DNA from: Allorhizocola rhizosphaerae
Lineage (GTDB): Bacteria; Actinomycetota; Actinomycetes; Mycobacteriales; Micromonosporaceae
Direction of reading: 5' to 3'
Length of the DNA: 41,036 nt
Assembly (NCBI RefSeq): GCF_003426775.1
Contig: NZ_QJUG01000061.1
Location: forward strand, 1-41,036
The position numbers were made by a program, and so were the translations under genes. Below are positions 26,840 to 39,802 of this stretch, in pieces. The notes beneath the pieces are model-generated. The model had not been told where the DNA came from and did no database searches. It was given only the letters and a program-made list of their open reading frames with translations. Each line of letters opens with the position of its first letter. The first letter of the stretch is position 1.

Positions 26840-28041
26840 AGATCTACATCCGGGACGGCGTGCTCGTGTCCAAGGAAGACGCGGCGCAAACGATCGACAC
26901 GGAAGGGCTCGTGGCCCTTCCCGGGTTGGTCGATCTGCACACGCATCTGCGCGAGCCCGGACGCGAGGATGCGGAGACCGTGCTGACCGGTTCGCGGGCC
27001 GCGGCGCTCGGGGGCTACACGGCGGTGTGCGCGATGGCCAACACGTCGCCCGTTGCCGACACGGCCGGTGTGGTCGAGCAGGTGTACCGCCTGGGTCAAG
27101 AGGCCGGACTGGTGGACGTGCAGCCGATCGGTGCCGTGACCGCGGGCCTGCGCGGCGAGCGGCTGGCCGAGCTGGGCGCGATGGCCGACTCGGCCGCGCG
27201 CGTGCGCATCTTCTCCGACGACGGGCACTGCGTGTACGACCCGCGCCTGATGCGCCGAGCGCTCGAATATGTGAAGGCGTTCGACGGGGTGATCGCCCAG
27301 CACGCCGAGGAGCCGCGCCTGACCGAGGGCGCGCAGATGCACGAGGGAGACGTCTCACAAAAGCTGGGCCTCACCGGCTGGCCGGCGGTCGCCGAGGAGT
27401 CCATCATCGCGCGTGACGTGCTGCTCGCGGCTCATGTTGGCGCACGTTTGCACGTGTGCCACGTGTCGACCGCCGGAAGCGTGGAGATCATCCGGCAGGC
27501 CAAACAGCGCGGGATCCGCGTGACGGCCGAGGTCACGCCGCACCACCTGCTGCTCACACACGAGCGCGCGGGCTCATACGACCCCGTGTACAAGGTGAAC
27601 CCTCCACTTCGGACCACGCGCGATGTCGAGGCGCTGCGCGAGGGCCTGCGCGACGGGACCATCGACATCGTCGCCACCGACCACGCGCCGCATGCCATGG
27701 AGGACAAGGAGTGCGAGTGGGCCTACGCCCGGCCGGGCATGCTGGGCCTGGAGACCGCGCTGTCGATCGTGCTCGACGTGTTCGGTGAGGACTGGGAGCT
27801 CATCAAGGACCGCATGTCGCTCGCGCCCGCCCGCATCGCCGGGCTCACCGCGGGGCTGGAGGTGGGCAAGCCCGCCAGCTTCACGCTCGTCGACCCGAGC
27901 GCCCGCTGGTCGGTCACGCCGAGCGAGCTGGCCAGTCTCAGCAACAACACGCCGTACGCCGGGATGACCCTGCCGGGCCGGGTGGTGCACACCTACCTGC
28001 GCGGCGTCCCGACCGTGCTCGACGGGAAGGTACAGAAGTGA
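26836..28041 (+). CDS. pyrC: Dihydroorotase (class I)
   Basis: A 401-residue zinc amidohydrolase cyclising carbamoyl aspartate. Metal ligands are in [10 protein letters not shown] (HxH), [10 protein letters not shown] and [12 protein letters not shown], with the catalytic Asp in VATDHAPHA. The GTG at 26836, with GGAGGGAA upstream, overlaps the pyrB stop. It overlaps carA by 4 bp (GTGA), with no intervening membrane-protein gene as seen in some relatives. Confidence 0.95.
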   Translation: MKIYIRDGVLVSKEDAAQTIDTEGLVALPGLVDLHTHLREPGREDAETVLTGSRAAALGGYTAVCAMANTSPVADTAGVVEQVYRLGQEAGLVDVQPIGAVTAGLRGERLAELGAMADSAARVRIFSDDGHCVYDPRLMRRALEYVKAFDGVIAQHAEEPRLTEGAQMHEGDVSQKLGLTGWPAVAEESIIARDVLLAAHVGARLHVCHVSTAGSVEIIRQAKQRGIRVTAEVTPHHLLLTHERAGSYDPVYKVNPPLRTTRDVEALREGLRDGTIDIVATDHAPHAMEDKECEWAYARPGMLGLETALSIVLDVFGEDWELIKDRMSLAPARIAGLTAGLEVGKPASFTLVDPSARWSVTPSELASLSNNTPYAGMTLPGRVVHTYLRGVPTVLDGKVQK

Positions 28042-29127
28042 GCGAGGCAATCCTGGTCTTGGAGGACGGGCGCACGTTCCACGGCGAGGCGTTCGGCGCG
28101 ATCGGGGAGACGTTCGGCGAGGCCGTGTTCACCACCGCGATGACGGGCTATCAGGAGACGCTGACCGACCCGTCGTACCACCGCCAGGTGGTCGTGCAGA
28201 CCGCGCCGCACATCGGCAACACGGGCGTCAACGAAGACGACGACGAGTCCGACCGGATTTGGGTTTCCGGTTATGTGGTACGCGATCCGGCCCGCATGGC
28301 GTCCAATTGGCGCGCGACGGATTCGCTTGAGCTGCGACTCAAGCGCGAGGGCATCGTCGGCATCGCGGGCGTGGACACCCGCGCGCTGACCCGCCATCTG
28401 CGCGAGCGTGGCGCCATGCGGGTGGGGGTGTCCAGTGTGGACTCGGACCCGTTCGCGTTGCTTGCGCGGGTGCGCGAACAGCCGGAAATGGTGGGCGCCG
28501 ACCTGTCTGCGGAGGTGACCACGCCCCAGCCGTATGTGGTGCAGGCTCAGGGCGAGCACAGGCTGACCGTCGCCGCGCTGGACCTGGGCATCAAGCGCAA
28601 TGTGCCGCGCAGGCTCGCCAAGCGCGGCATCACGACGCACGTGATGCCCGCACACTCCACAATGGACGATCTGCTCGCGGTCAAGCCGGACGCCGTGTTC
28701 TTCTCGCCCGGCCCCGGCGACCCGGCCACCGCCGACCACCCGATGCACCTGGCTCAGGAGGTCATGCGCCGCCGCATCCCGCTGTTCGGCATCTGCTTCG
28801 GCAGCCAGATCCTGGGGCGCGCGTTGGGATTTGGCACCTACAAGCTGGGCTACGGCCATCGGGGCATCAACCAGCCCGTGATGGACCAGATCACCCGCAA
28901 GGTCGAGGTGACCTCCCACAACCACGGCTTCGCGGTGGACGCGCCCGCGACGTCGGAGGGCGAGTTCGGGCGCGTTGAAGTGAGTCACGTGTGCCTGAAC
29001 GACAACGTGGTCGAAGGCTTGCGGTGTTTGGACGTGCCCGCGTTCACCGTGCAATACCACCCGGAGGCGGCAGCGGGGCCGCACGACGCCGACTACCTGT
29101 TCGACAGATTTACGGAGTTGATCGAAC

Positions 29128-29135
<8 letters not shown>
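28038..29135 (+). CDS. carA: Carbamoyl-phosphate synthase small (glutaminase) subunit
   Basis: A 365-residue subunit that hydrolyses glutamine and channels ammonia to CarB. The N-terminal CarA domain has [20 protein letters not shown]; the class I amidotransferase domain has the nucleophile block [14 protein letters not shown] and the histidine/glutamate of [15 protein letters not shown]. The usual HQ after the nucleophile is SQ here, a variation that should not affect catalysis. It overlaps pyrC by 4 bp and carB by 8 bp. Confidence 0.95.
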
Positions 29136-32438
<3,303 letters not shown>

Positions 32439-32442
<4 letters not shown>

Positions 32443-32566
32443 TCATGAACTTGAGCACATGTTCGGCGGCGTGTCGTCGCATAAACTTCATGATCAACCC
32501 GATGGTGGCGATCATGGAGTTGGCGTCACGACACGCCGTCGAGAATGGATGTAAGTTCATGATCGA
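32439..32566. repeat. 128-bp quasi-palindrome between carB and pyrD
   Basis: The element is symmetrical about 32502/32503 and fills the gap from the carB stop to 19 bp before pyrD. Outer arms ttgatcatgaactt (32439-32452) and aagttcatgatcga (32553-32566) pair with one mismatch. The perfect inner arms cggcgtgtcgt (32467-32477) and acgacacgccg (32528-32538) are equidistant from the centre. Innermost copies aacttcatgatcaa (32484-32497) and gatcatggagtt (32510-32521) are variants of the same 14-mer, so the motif occurs four times in alternating orientation. As RNA it forms one long hairpin. Confidence 0.85.
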
Positions 32567-32584
32567 CGTGAAGGGGCGGATGGG

Positions 32585-33538
32585 GTGAGGGTGTTTGAGC
32601 GGGTTGTGCGGCCCGTGCTGTTCCGGCGGGATGCGGAGGAGGCGCACGAGTGGACACTGCGGCAGCTGTCGCGCCTGCCCCTGCCGAAGCGTCTTTATGC
32701 GGTGAGAAACCCCGTCCGGGTGTTTGGCATCGACTTCCCCAATCCGGTGGGGCTGGCGGCCGGCATGGACAAGAACGGCATCGCGCTGCGCGCGTGGCCC
32801 GCGCTCGGCTTCGGGTTCGTGGAGGTCGGCACGGTCACCTGGCACGCGCAGGCAGGCAACGAGCGGCCGCGCATGTTCCGGTTTCCGGAGCGGGAGGCCA
32901 TCGTCAACCGGATGGGCTTCAACAACCAGGGCGCTTCCATGCTGGCGCAACGGCTTGCGGGCTTTCGAAGCGAGATCCCGCTGGGCATCTCGCTGGGCAA
33001 GTCGAAGGTGACACCCTTGGATCGGGCTGTCGAGGACTACCGCGCCTCGTTTGAAGTGCTGCGCGAGCACGGTGACTATTTCGCGGTCAACGTGAGCTCG
33101 CCGAACACGCCCGGTTTGCGGTCCCTTCAGGACAAATCCTTTTTGGACGGTATCCTGGCCGCGCTCACCGGCCAGGGCAAGCCCATCCTCGTGAAGATCG
33201 CGCCCGATCTGACCGACAGCGCGATCGGCGACGTGCTCGCGGTATGCGCCGACCGCGGGGTCGCGGGCGTCATCGCGACCAACACCACGATCGCCCACGA
33301 CGGCCCGACCGGCGGGCTGTCCGGGGCACCGCTCACCAAGCGGGCCCTGGAGGTGGTCACGTTCGTGCGCAAGGAATCCGACGTGCCGATCATCGGAGTA
33401 GGCGGGATCATGACGCCGGACGACGCGATGCGCATGTTCGACGCGGGCGCGAGCCTGATCCAGCTGTACACCGGTTTCGTGTACCACGGCCCGGACCTGG
33501 TGAGGAGGTGCGCTCGTGGATTTGCTGGAGCTGGATAG
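32585..33538 (+). CDS. pyrD: Dihydroorotate dehydrogenase (quinone), class 2
   Basis: A 317-residue FMN enzyme oxidising dihydroorotate to orotate with quinone at the membrane. The N-terminal amphipathic extension (residues ~1-40), [42 protein letters not shown] (catalytic Ser) and [18 protein letters not shown] identify class 2. The GTG at 32585 has AAGGGG upstream. The 3' end overlaps bioA by 23 bp. Confidence 0.94.
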   Translation: MRVFERVVRPVLFRRDAEEAHEWTLRQLSRLPLPKRLYAVRNPVRVFGIDFPNPVGLAAGMDKNGIALRAWPALGFGFVEVGTVTWHAQAGNERPRMFRFPEREAIVNRMGFNNQGASMLAQRLAGFRSEIPLGISLGKSKVTPLDRAVEDYRASFEVLREHGDYFAVNVSSPNTPGLRSLQDKSFLDGILAALTGQGKPILVKIAPDLTDSAIGDVLAVCADRGVAGVIATNTTIAHDGPTGGLSGAPLTKRALEVVTFVRKESDVPIIGVGGIMTPDDAMRMFDAGASLIQLYTGFVYHGPDLVRRCARGFAGAG

Positions 33539-34772
33539 GCGTCACGTCTGGCATCCGTACGGCCCGATGCCCGGACGCATGACGCCGCTCGTGGTCGAGT
33601 CGGCCAGCGGTGTGCGGCTGCGTCTCGATGACGGGCGTGAGCTCGTGGACGGCATGTCCAGTTGGTGGGCGGCGATCCATGGCTATCGCGTGCCCTTCAT
33701 TGACGCGGCGATCGTCGAGCAACTGGGAAAGATGAGCCACGTCATGTTCGGTGGGCTTACGCATGAACCCGCCGTGCGCCTGGCCAAGACGCTCGTCGAC
33801 ATCACGCCGGCCGGACTGGAGCACGTGTTCCTCGCCGATTCGGGGTCGGTCAGCGTCGAGGTGGCCATCAAGATGTGCCTGCAGTACTGGCGGTCCATCG
33901 GGCAGCCCGCCAAACGCCGGCTCGCCACTTGGCGGGGCGGATACCACGGTGACACGTTCCACCCGATGAGCGTGTGCGATCCCAAGGGCGGCATGCACAG
34001 CCTGTGGGGCGAGGTGTTGCCGCGGCAGTTGTTCGTGGGGATGCCGCCGGCGTCGTTCGAGCAGTCCTATGTGGACGAGCTGGACCGCGCGTTCGAGGCG
34101 CACGCCGCCGAGCTGGCGGCGGTGATCGTCGAGCCGGTGGTGCAGGGCGCGGGCGGGATGCGCTTCCACCACCCCGGCTATCTGCGGGTGCTGCGCGAGC
34201 TGTGCGACCGGCACGGGATCCTGCTCGTATTCGACGAGATCGCGACCGGGTTCGGCCGGACCGGTGAGCTGTTCGCGGCCGACCACGCGGGCGTCACGCC
34301 CGACGTGATGTGCGTTGGCAAGGCGCTCACGGGCGGTTACCTGACGCTGGGCGCCGCACTGTGCACGGCCGAGGTGGCGCGCGGCATATCTACCGGAGAA
34401 GTTCCGGTACTCGCGCACGGCCCCACGTTCATGGGCAACCCGTTGGCGTGCGCCGTCGCCAGCGCCTCCACCGAGCTGCTGCTCTCGTCGGGCTGGAAGT
34501 CCAATGTGGAGCGCATCGCGTCGCTTCTCACCACGGGGCTGGCCCCGGCGATCGGTGCGCCGGGGGTCAAGGATGTGCGGGTCATGGGCGCGATCGGCGT
34601 GATACAGCTCTCACAGGAGGTCGACATGGCGCACGTCACTGCGCGGGCCGTCGCGAACGGAGTATGGCTCCGCCCATTTCGGGACCTTATCTACGCAATG
34701 CCACCTTATATCTGTACAGACGACGAAATTTCTTTGATTAGTAAGGCGATGTGTGATGCAGCCGTTCGGTAA
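33516..34772 (+). CDS. bioA: Adenosylmethionine-8-amino-7-oxononanoate aminotransferase
   Basis: A 418-residue PLP class III aminotransferase making DAPA in biotin synthesis with SAM as amino donor. BioA hallmarks are HVWHPYGPM near the N-terminus, [53 protein letters not shown], and the PLP lysine in [12 protein letters not shown] 33516 lies within pyrD and has GGAGG a few bases before it. It overlaps pyrD by 23 bp and pyrF by 20 bp. No bioB, bioD or bioF is nearby. DNA near the 3' end (34690-34750) is unusually AT-rich for this region. Confidence 0.92.
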   Translation: MDLLELDRRHVWHPYGPMPGRMTPLVVESASGVRLRLDDGRELVDGMSSWWAAIHGYRVPFIDAAIVEQLGKMSHVMFGGLTHEPAVRLAKTLVDITPAGLEHVFLADSGSVSVEVAIKMCLQYWRSIGQPAKRRLATWRGGYHGDTFHPMSVCDPKGGMHSLWGEVLPRQLFVGMPPASFEQSYVDELDRAFEAHAAELAAVIVEPVVQGAGGMRFHHPGYLRVLRELCDRHGILLVFDEIATGFGRTGELFAADHAGVTPDVMCVGKALTGGYLTLGAALCTAEVARGISTGEVPVLAHGPTFMGNPLACAVASASTELLLSSGWKSNVERIASLLTTGLAPAIGAPGVKDVRVMGAIGVIQLSQEVDMAHVTARAVANGVWLRPFRDLIYAMPPYICTDDEISLISKAMCDAAVR

Positions 34773-35595
34773 CCGCCTGCTTGACTCGATGCGATCCCGG
34801 GGGCAGTTGTGCGTCGGGATTGATCCGCACGCACAGCTTTTGGCCGCCTGGGGCCTGCCGGACACGGTCGACGGCCTCGCGGATTTTTGCCAAATCGTTG
34901 TCGACGCAATCGGCGATCAGGTGGCTGTCTTCAAGCCGCAGTCCGCATTCTTTGAGCGATTCGGGTCTCGTGGAACCCAAATTCTTGAGTCAACTATCCG
35001 ACAGTTGCGGGAGGCCGGATCGATAGTTTTGCTTGACGTGAAGCGAGGCGACATCGGTTCGACGATGTCGGGCTACGCGGACGCGTATCTCAACCCATCC
35101 AGTCCCGTCTATGTCGATGCGATCACCGCGACTCCTTACCTGGGGGTAGGTTCGCTCGCGCCCGCATTCGACTTGGCGCATAAGTACGGCGGCGGGGTTT
35201 TCGTCGTGACGCTGACGTCCAACAAGGAGGGACCGTCGGTGCAGCACGCCCGTCTGGCCGATGGGCGGACCGTCGCGCAGTCGATCATTGACGAGATTTC
35301 CCAGCTCAACGCGGGTTCCGAGGGCCTTGGGAGGATCGGTCTGGTGGTCGGCGCGACGATCGGGGAGACCGGTCATGATCTGTCCGGAGTGGGCGGTCCG
35401 ATCTTGGTGCCCGGTCTCGGCGCGCAGGGCGGGCGTCCGTCCGATCTGTTAAAGATCTTCCCCGGAGACCGTTCGGCACTGGTTCCGTCGTACTCCCGGG
35501 AGGTACTCGGCGCCGGTCCTAATTTGCAATCGTTGCGCACCGCTACATTCAGGCTTATCGATGAGTTGAGATCAACGCTTGGTCCGCATGAGTGA
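34753..35595 (+). CDS. pyrF: Orotidine 5'-phosphate decarboxylase (type 2)
   Basis: A 280-residue enzyme forming UMP. The catalytic Asp-Lys-Asp set is in [13 protein letters not shown], and the substrate region includes [14 protein letters not shown] and VPGLGAQGG. Length and order match the actinobacterial/mycobacterial type 2 enzyme. GTG 34753 and ATG 34756 are adjacent and either may be used; AAGG lies 6-9 bp upstream. It closes the pyr operon. Confidence 0.94.
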   Translation: MMQPFGNRLLDSMRSRGQLCVGIDPHAQLLAAWGLPDTVDGLADFCQIVVDAIGDQVAVFKPQSAFFERFGSRGTQILESTIRQLREAGSIVLLDVKRGDIGSTMSGYADAYLNPSSPVYVDAITATPYLGVGSLAPAFDLAHKYGGGVFVVTLTSNKEGPSVQHARLADGRTVAQSIIDEISQLNAGSEGLGRIGLVVGATIGETGHDLSGVGGPILVPGLGAQGGRPSDLLKIFPGDRSALVPSYSREVLGAGPNLQSLRTATFRLIDELRSTLGPHE

Positions 35596-35638
35596 CCTAG
35601 GACACTTTGCTCATGTTTCGTAACGATGTCGTACGGCG

Positions 35639-35667
35639 TTGCCGAATCGGTCATTGACCGCTAGGTT
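35639..35667 (+). promoter_or_regulatory. Predicted mihF promoter
   Basis: TTGCCG (35639-35644) and TAGGTT (35662-35667) are separated by 17 bp, a good housekeeping sigma match. A short inverted repeat cggtc-att-gaccg (35648-35660) lies in the spacer, a position suitable for a regulator. The start should fall near 35674. Confidence 0.6.
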
Positions 35668-35670
35668 TCC

Positions 35671-35700
35671 GGTCTGCCAGCGATAACGCTGGTGAAGACC
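35671..35700 (+). promoter_or_regulatory. Stem-loop in the mihF 5' leader
   Basis: Nested helices ggtct/agacc (35671-35675/35696-35700) and ccagcg/cgctgg (35677-35682/35687-35692) close a 4-nt loop (ataa). It occupies the predicted 5' end of the mRNA, 19 bp before the start, and may protect the transcript or regulate it. Confidence 0.55.
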
Positions 35701-35719
35701 GTAGGACTGAGGAGAACTG

Positions 35720-36034
35720 GTGCCGCTCCCGACACTGACCCCTGAGCAGCGCGCAGCTGCGCTCGAGAAGGCCGCGGAGGTCCGCAAGGCTCGCGCTGAG
35801 CTCAAGGAGCAGCTCAAGCAGGGCAAGACCACCCTGGCCAAGGTTCTGGATCGTGCCGAGTCGGACGACGTCGTCGGCAAGCTCAAGGTCTCGGCCGTGC
35901 TGCAGGCCCTCCCGGGCATCGGCAAGATCCGCGCCACCCAGATCATGGAGAAGTTGAAGATCGCTGACAGCCGTCGCCTGCGTGGCCTCGGCGACCAGCA
36001 GCGCAAGGCGCTCCTGGCCGAGTTCAGCAACTGA
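35720..36034 (+). CDS. mihF: Actinobacterial integration host factor (mIHF/sIHF)
   Basis: A 104-residue basic nucleoid protein unrelated to E. coli IHF. An N-terminal helix (TLTPEQRAAALEKAAEVRKAR) precedes a helix-two-turn-helix DNA-binding region with the motif LPGIGKIRATQIMEKL. It bends and compacts DNA and is required for phage L5 integration in mycobacteria and for sporulation in Streptomyces. The GTG at 35720 has GAGGAG at good spacing. It has its own promoter and terminator, so it is a monocistronic unit. Confidence 0.95.
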   Translation: MPLPTLTPEQRAAALEKAAEVRKARAELKEQLKQGKTTLAKVLDRAESDDVVGKLKVSAVLQALPGIGKIRATQIMEKLKIADSRRLRGLGDQQRKALLAEFSN

Positions 36035-36050
36035 CTGGCAAGCGCGACTA

Positions 36051-36088
36051 GGGCCATGCCTTCTCCGTTGGGAAAGGCATGGCCCCTT
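36051..36088 (+). terminator. Intrinsic terminator after mihF
   Basis: A perfect 12-bp stem, gggccatgcctt (36051-36062) with aaggcatggccc (36074-36085), has an 11-nt loop and is followed by ctta. It isolates mihF from gmk. Confidence 0.85.
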
Positions 36089-36123
36089 ACATGTCCGTAT
36101 TCTTCATCGGGTAGAAATTGAAC

Positions 36124-36714
36124 ATGGATCTCGCGTCACGACCCCGTTTGACCGTCCTCTCGGGCCCGTCCGGGGTCGGCAAGGACGCGGTGATCGAGGT
36201 GATCCGCAAGCAGGCGCCCTGGGTGTGGATCTCGGTGTCCATCACGACCCGGCGCAAGCGCGATTACGAGATCGAAGGCGAGCACTACCACTTCGCCACC
36301 CGCAAAGAGTTCGAGCGCTACGTCCACGAGGGCACGCTGCTGGAGTGGGCCGAGTTCGCGGGCAACCTCTACGGCACGCCGCGCGGGCCGGTCGAGGCGC
36401 GCATCGCCACCGGCATCCCCACGCTGCTGAAGATCGACCTGCAGGGCGCCCGTCAGGTGCGCGAGGCCATGCCCCAGGCGCAACTGGTGTTCCTCGCCCC
36501 GCCCAGCCGGGAGGAGCTGCACCGGCGGCTCGTGGGCCGGGGCACGGAGGATCCCGAGACCCTGCGCCGCCGCCTGGCGCACGCCGACGAGGAGCTCGCG
36601 GCCGAGAAGGAGTTCGACGTGACAGTCGTCAACGACTACCTCGAACGCGCTGCTGACGAGTTGGTAGGATTGCTCGGTTCACCAGTCTTGGCCGCCGCGC
36701 GGCACCACTTGTAG
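36124..36714 (+). CDS. gmk: Guanylate kinase
   Basis: A 196-residue kinase phosphorylating GMP to GDP. The P-loop is [16 protein letters not shown] (a D at the position where GTV is usual), followed by SITTRRKR and [13 protein letters not shown] for GMP binding and the lid region [20 protein letters not shown] 36124 is chosen; a TTG two codons earlier is weaker. rpoZ follows after 11 bp. Confidence 0.94.
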   Translation: MDLASRPRLTVLSGPSGVGKDAVIEVIRKQAPWVWISVSITTRRKRDYEIEGEHYHFATRKEFERYVHEGTLLEWAEFAGNLYGTPRGPVEARIATGIPTLLKIDLQGARQVREAMPQAQLVFLAPPSREELHRRLVGRGTEDPETLRRRLAHADEELAAEKEFDVTVVNDYLERAADELVGLLGSPVLAAARHHL

Positions 36715-36725
36715 AGGACTTACCT

Positions 36726-36989
36726 GTGTCTGGAACAGTCGCGAACCCCGAGGGCATCACCAACCCGCCCATCGACGAGCTGCTCGAAAAGACCACGTCG
36801 AAGTACGCGCTGGTGATCTTCGCCGCCAAGCGGGCGCGGCAGGTCAACGCCTACTACAGCCAGCTCGGTGAGGGCCTGCTCGAATACGTCGGGCCGCTGG
36901 TCGAGACCACGCCGCAGGAGAAGGCGCTGTCCATCGCGATGCGCGAGATCAACGGCGGCCTGCTGACCTCCGAGCCGACCGAGGGCTGA
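36726..36989 (+). CDS. rpoZ: RNA polymerase omega subunit
   Basis: An 87-residue subunit that wraps the beta' C-terminus and helps assembly. The signature is [20 protein letters not shown] followed by [12 protein letters not shown]. The GTG start has AGAGGA 8 bp upstream. The gmk-rpoZ-coaBC order is standard for actinomycetes. Confidence 0.96.
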   Translation: MSGTVANPEGITNPPIDELLEKTTSKYALVIFAAKRARQVNAYYSQLGEGLLEYVGPLVETTPQEKALSIAMREINGGLLTSEPTEG

Positions 36990-36994
36990 CCCGT

Positions 36995-38179
36995 TTGAGC
37001 AGCGTCGTGCTCGGCGTCAGCGGGGGGATCGCGGCATACAAGGCTTGCGAGCTGCTGCGCCTGTTGACCGAGTCGGGCCACTCGGTGCGGGTCATCCCCA
37101 CCGAGGCCGCGTTGCGGTTCGTCGGCGCTCCCACCTGGGAGGCGCTGTCCCACCAACCCGTTGCCACGTCGGTGTTCTCCGACGTGCATGAGGTCGCCCA
37201 CGTCCGGATCGGACAGTCGGCCGACCTGGTGATGGTGGTGCCCGCGACGGCCGATCTACTCGCCCGTGCCGCGCATGGGCAGGCCGATGACCTGCTGACG
37301 AGCACGCTGCTGACCGCCCGTTGCCCCATCGTGTACGCCCCGGCGATGCACACGGAGATGTGGGAGCACCCGGCGACGGCCGAAAACGTCGCGACCCTGC
37401 GGCGCCGGGGCAGCCTGGTGATCGAGCCCGATGTGGGCCGGCTCACCGGGGCCGACACGGGCAAGGGCCGCCTGCCCTCGCCCGAGTCGCTGTTCGAGAT
37501 CGCCCAACACGTGCTCGCCGGGGTGAAGCAGGACATGGCCGGCCGGCGGGTGGTCGTGACCGCGGGAGGCACGCGTGAGCCGCTCGATCCCGTGCGCTTC
37601 CTGGGCAACCGCTCGTCGGGCAAGCAGGGCTACGCGTTCGCCCGCACGGCCGTGGCGCGGGGCGCGCAGGTCGTGCTGATCGCGGCCAACGTCGACCTGC
37701 CGGTGCCCGCCGGGGTCGAGCTGATCCGCGTCGAGACCACGGCCGAGCTGCGCGACGCCACGATCGAGGCGTTCAAGGGCGCAGAAGTGGTGATCATGGC
37801 CGCCGCACCGGCCGACTTCCGGCCCGCGTCCGTGGCCGAGCAGAAGATCAAGAAGCGGGCGGACGGCACGGCTCCCACCATCGAGCTGACCGTCAACCCC
37901 GACATCGCGGCCGAGCTGGGTGCCTCGAAGCAGGCGGGGCAGGTGCTGGTCGCCTTCGCCGCCGAGACGCACGACGCGCTGGCGCACGCGCGGGAGAAGC
38001 TGGCGCGCAAGCGGGCCGATCTGATCGTCGTCAACGACGTCGGGACGGGCCGGGTCTTCGGATCGGACGGCAACGAAGCGACAATCATCGACGCCGACGG
38101 CACCATGCGGGAACTTCCGCGCCAATCGAAGGACGCCCTGGCACATGCCGTCTGGGATAGGGTTGTCGCACGTCTTTGA
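36995..38179 (+). CDS. coaBC: Phosphopantothenoylcysteine decarboxylase / phosphopantothenate-cysteine ligase
   Basis: A 394-residue bifunctional CoA enzyme. The N-terminal CoaC flavoprotein (residues ~1-180) has GVSGGIAAYKACELLR and the substrate clamp APAMHTEMW, where His replaces the usual Asn, as is common in actinobacteria. The C-terminal CoaB half has TAGGTREPLDPVRFLGNRSS and KIKKRADG. TTG 36995 has GAGGG upstream; GTG 37007 is a less likely alternative. It lies 5 bp after rpoZ. Confidence 0.93.
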   Translation: MSSVVLGVSGGIAAYKACELLRLLTESGHSVRVIPTEAALRFVGAPTWEALSHQPVATSVFSDVHEVAHVRIGQSADLVMVVPATADLLARAAHGQADDLLTSTLLTARCPIVYAPAMHTEMWEHPATAENVATLRRRGSLVIEPDVGRLTGADTGKGRLPSPESLFEIAQHVLAGVKQDMAGRRVVVTAGGTREPLDPVRFLGNRSSGKQGYAFARTAVARGAQVVLIAANVDLPVPAGVELIRVETTAELRDATIEAFKGAEVVIMAAAPADFRPASVAEQKIKKRADGTAPTIELTVNPDIAAELGASKQAGQVLVAFAAETHDALAHAREKLARKRADLIVVNDVGTGRVFGSDGNEATIIDADGTMRELPRQSKDALAHAVWDRVVARL

Positions 38180-38244
38180 TGTGACCTCGGTCCCGCTCTG
38201 TGGCACACGGGGGGTGCTTCCACGGCTGCTCGAAGACGTACGAC

Positions 38245-38250
38245 TAAACT
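38245..38250 (+). promoter_or_regulatory. Possible -10 element of metK
   Basis: TAAACT lies 37 bp upstream of the metK start in the 107-bp gap after coaBC; no matching -35 is clear. There is no room or visible fold for a SAM riboswitch. Confidence 0.35.
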
Positions 38251-38286
38251 GCGCTGAGCGTTGAAAAGGCCAACTTAGGAGATCGC

Positions 38287-39477
38287 GTGGCACACCGTTT
38301 GTTCACCTCGGAGTCGGTGACGGAGGGTCACCCAGACAAGATTGCCGACCAGATCAGCGACGGCATCCTGGACGCCCTGCTGACGCAGGACCCCAAGAGC
38401 CGGGTGGCGGTCGAGACCTTGATTACCACCGGTCAGGTTCATGTCGCCGGTGAGGTGACCACGCAGGCCTACGCCGACATCCCGTCGATTGTCCGCGAGA
38501 CGATCCTGGGCATCGGCTACGACTCGTCGCGGAAGGGCTTCGACGGAGCCTCCTGCGGCGTGAGCGTCTCCATCGGTTCGCAGTCGCCCGACATCGCGCA
38601 GGGCGTCGACTCCGCCATCGAGCAGCGCTCCGGCGAGGCCGGCGACTCGCTCGACACGCAGGGCGCCGGCGACCAGGGCATGATGTTCGGCTTCGCCTGC
38701 TCCGAGACGCCCGAGCTGATGCCGCTGCCGATCGCGCTGGCCCACCGGCTGGCCCGGCGCCTGACCGCCGCCCGCAAGGACGGCGTGATCCCCTACCTGC
38801 GGCCCGACGGCAAGACCCAGGTCACCATCGAATACGACGGGCTGCGCCCGGTGCGCCTGCACACCGTCGTCGTCTCGTCGCAGCACGCGCCCGACATCTC
38901 GCTTGAGTCGCTGCTCACCCCCGACATCCGCGAGCACGTCATCGCGCCCGAGATCGAGGGTCTCGGCCTGGACACCGAGGGTTATCGGCTGCTGGTCAAC
39001 CCGACCGGCCGCTTCGAGATCGGCGGCCCCATGGGCGACGCCGGCCTCACCGGCCGCAAAATCATCGTGGACACCTACGGTGGCTACGCCCGCCACGGCG
39101 GCGGCGCCTTCTCCGGCAAAGACCCGTCCAAGGTGGACCGTTCGGCCGCCTACGCGATGCGCTGGGTCGCCAAAAACGTCGTGGCCGCCGGCCTTGCCGA
39201 GCGCTGCGAGGCCCAGGTGGCTTACGCCATCGGCAAGGCCCACCCGGTGAGCCTCTACGTGGAGACGTTCGGCACCGAGGCCGTGCCGGTCGAGCGGATC
39301 GAAAAGGCCATCCACGAGGTCTTCGACCTGCGCCCGGCCGCCATCATCCGCGACCTTGACCTGCTGCGCCCGATCTACCAGCAGACCGCCGCCTACGGCC
39401 ACTTCGGCCGCGAGCTGCCCGACCTGACCTGGGAGCGGACGGACCGGGTGGCCGACCTGAAGGCCGCCGCGAGCTGA
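38287..39477 (+). CDS. metK: S-adenosylmethionine synthetase
   Basis: A 396-residue enzyme making SAM from methionine and ATP. Signatures are [17 protein letters not shown] (residues ~8-24), [12 protein letters not shown] and the P-loop-like [19 protein letters not shown]. The GTG start has AGGAGA upstream. Its product is the amino donor for the bioA enzyme encoded 3.5 kb upstream. The stop codon abuts a palindromic repeat array. Confidence 0.97.
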   Translation: MAHRLFTSESVTEGHPDKIADQISDGILDALLTQDPKSRVAVETLITTGQVHVAGEVTTQAYADIPSIVRETILGIGYDSSRKGFDGASCGVSVSIGSQSPDIAQGVDSAIEQRSGEAGDSLDTQGAGDQGMMFGFACSETPELMPLPIALAHRLARRLTAARKDGVIPYLRPDGKTQVTIEYDGLRPVRLHTVVVSSQHAPDISLESLLTPDIREHVIAPEIEGLGLDTEGYRLLVNPTGRFEIGGPMGDAGLTGRKIIVDTYGGYARHGGGAFSGKDPSKVDRSAAYAMRWVAKNVVAAGLAERCEAQVAYAIGKAHPVSLYVETFGTEAVPVERIEKAIHEVFDLRPAAIIRDLDLLRPIYQQTAAYGHFGRELPDLTWERTDRVADLKAAAS

Positions 39478-39587
39478 TTCCGCGGACCCATTTGCCCTCT
39501 GACTGCGTTGCTCGCCGGGTTGTGTGCCAACCCCGCACACGGCCCCGGCGTGCGCCTTGCCAGAGAACAAATGGCCCTCGCGGAATC
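39476..39587. repeat. Palindromic repeat, copy 1, at the metK stop codon
   Basis: A 112-bp imperfect palindrome. Outer arms gattccgcg (39476-39484)/cgcggaatc (39579-39587) are perfect, followed inward by ccatttg (39488-39494)/caaatgg (39568-39574), cgccggg (39513-39519)/cccggcg (39544-39550) and gtgtgc (39522-39527)/gcacac (39535-39540). The first arm overlaps the metK TGA. Its last 85 bp (39503-39587) are identical to copy 2. It could act as a metK terminator, but the size and duplication suggest a repeat family. Confidence 0.9.
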
Positions 39588-39696
39588 CCGCGGACGCTTT
39601 TCGCCCTTTGGCTGCGTTGCTCGCCGGGTTGTGTGCCAACCCCGCACACGGCCCCGGCGTGCGCCTTGCCAGAGAACAAATGGCCCTCGCGGAATC
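39588..39696. repeat. Palindromic repeat, copy 2, in tandem
   Basis: A second 109-bp copy directly follows the first. Its 39612-39696 is identical to 39503-39587 over 85 bp; the first 24 bp are diverged (indels and substitutions). The inner hairpin (cgccggg/cccggcg and gtgtgc/gcacac) is intact, but the outer left arm is degraded, so the full palindrome is weaker than copy 1. Open frames in both strands across these repeats are spurious. Confidence 0.9.
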
Positions 39697-39698
39697 TT

Positions 39699-39745
39699 TG
39701 CCACTTCCCTGCCGCGCGTGGTTGCCACGCGCGGCAGTGGCATTT
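39699..39745. terminator. Strong hairpin upstream of priA
   Basis: A perfect 13-bp stem, ctgccgcgcgtgg (39709-39721) with ccacgcgcggcag (39725-39737), has a 3-nt loop. It is extended by tgccac/(g)tggca across a 4-nt bulge and followed by ttt. It is probably the metK terminator, and isolates priA. The remaining 39746-39802 shows no clear promoter. Confidence 0.75.
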
Positions 39746-39802
39746 GTGGCGCCGGCGTCGCGCGGATAAGTGGATGTCGGACCATGCTGCGAGAATGCGG
39801 CG

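Noticed and set aside
38180-38286. SAM riboswitch before metK
   Set aside because: The gap is 107 bp and shows none of the conserved helices of known SAM riboswitch classes.
39476-39696. CRISPR-like array
   Set aside because: Only two units with no spacers; units are 109 bp and palindromic throughout.
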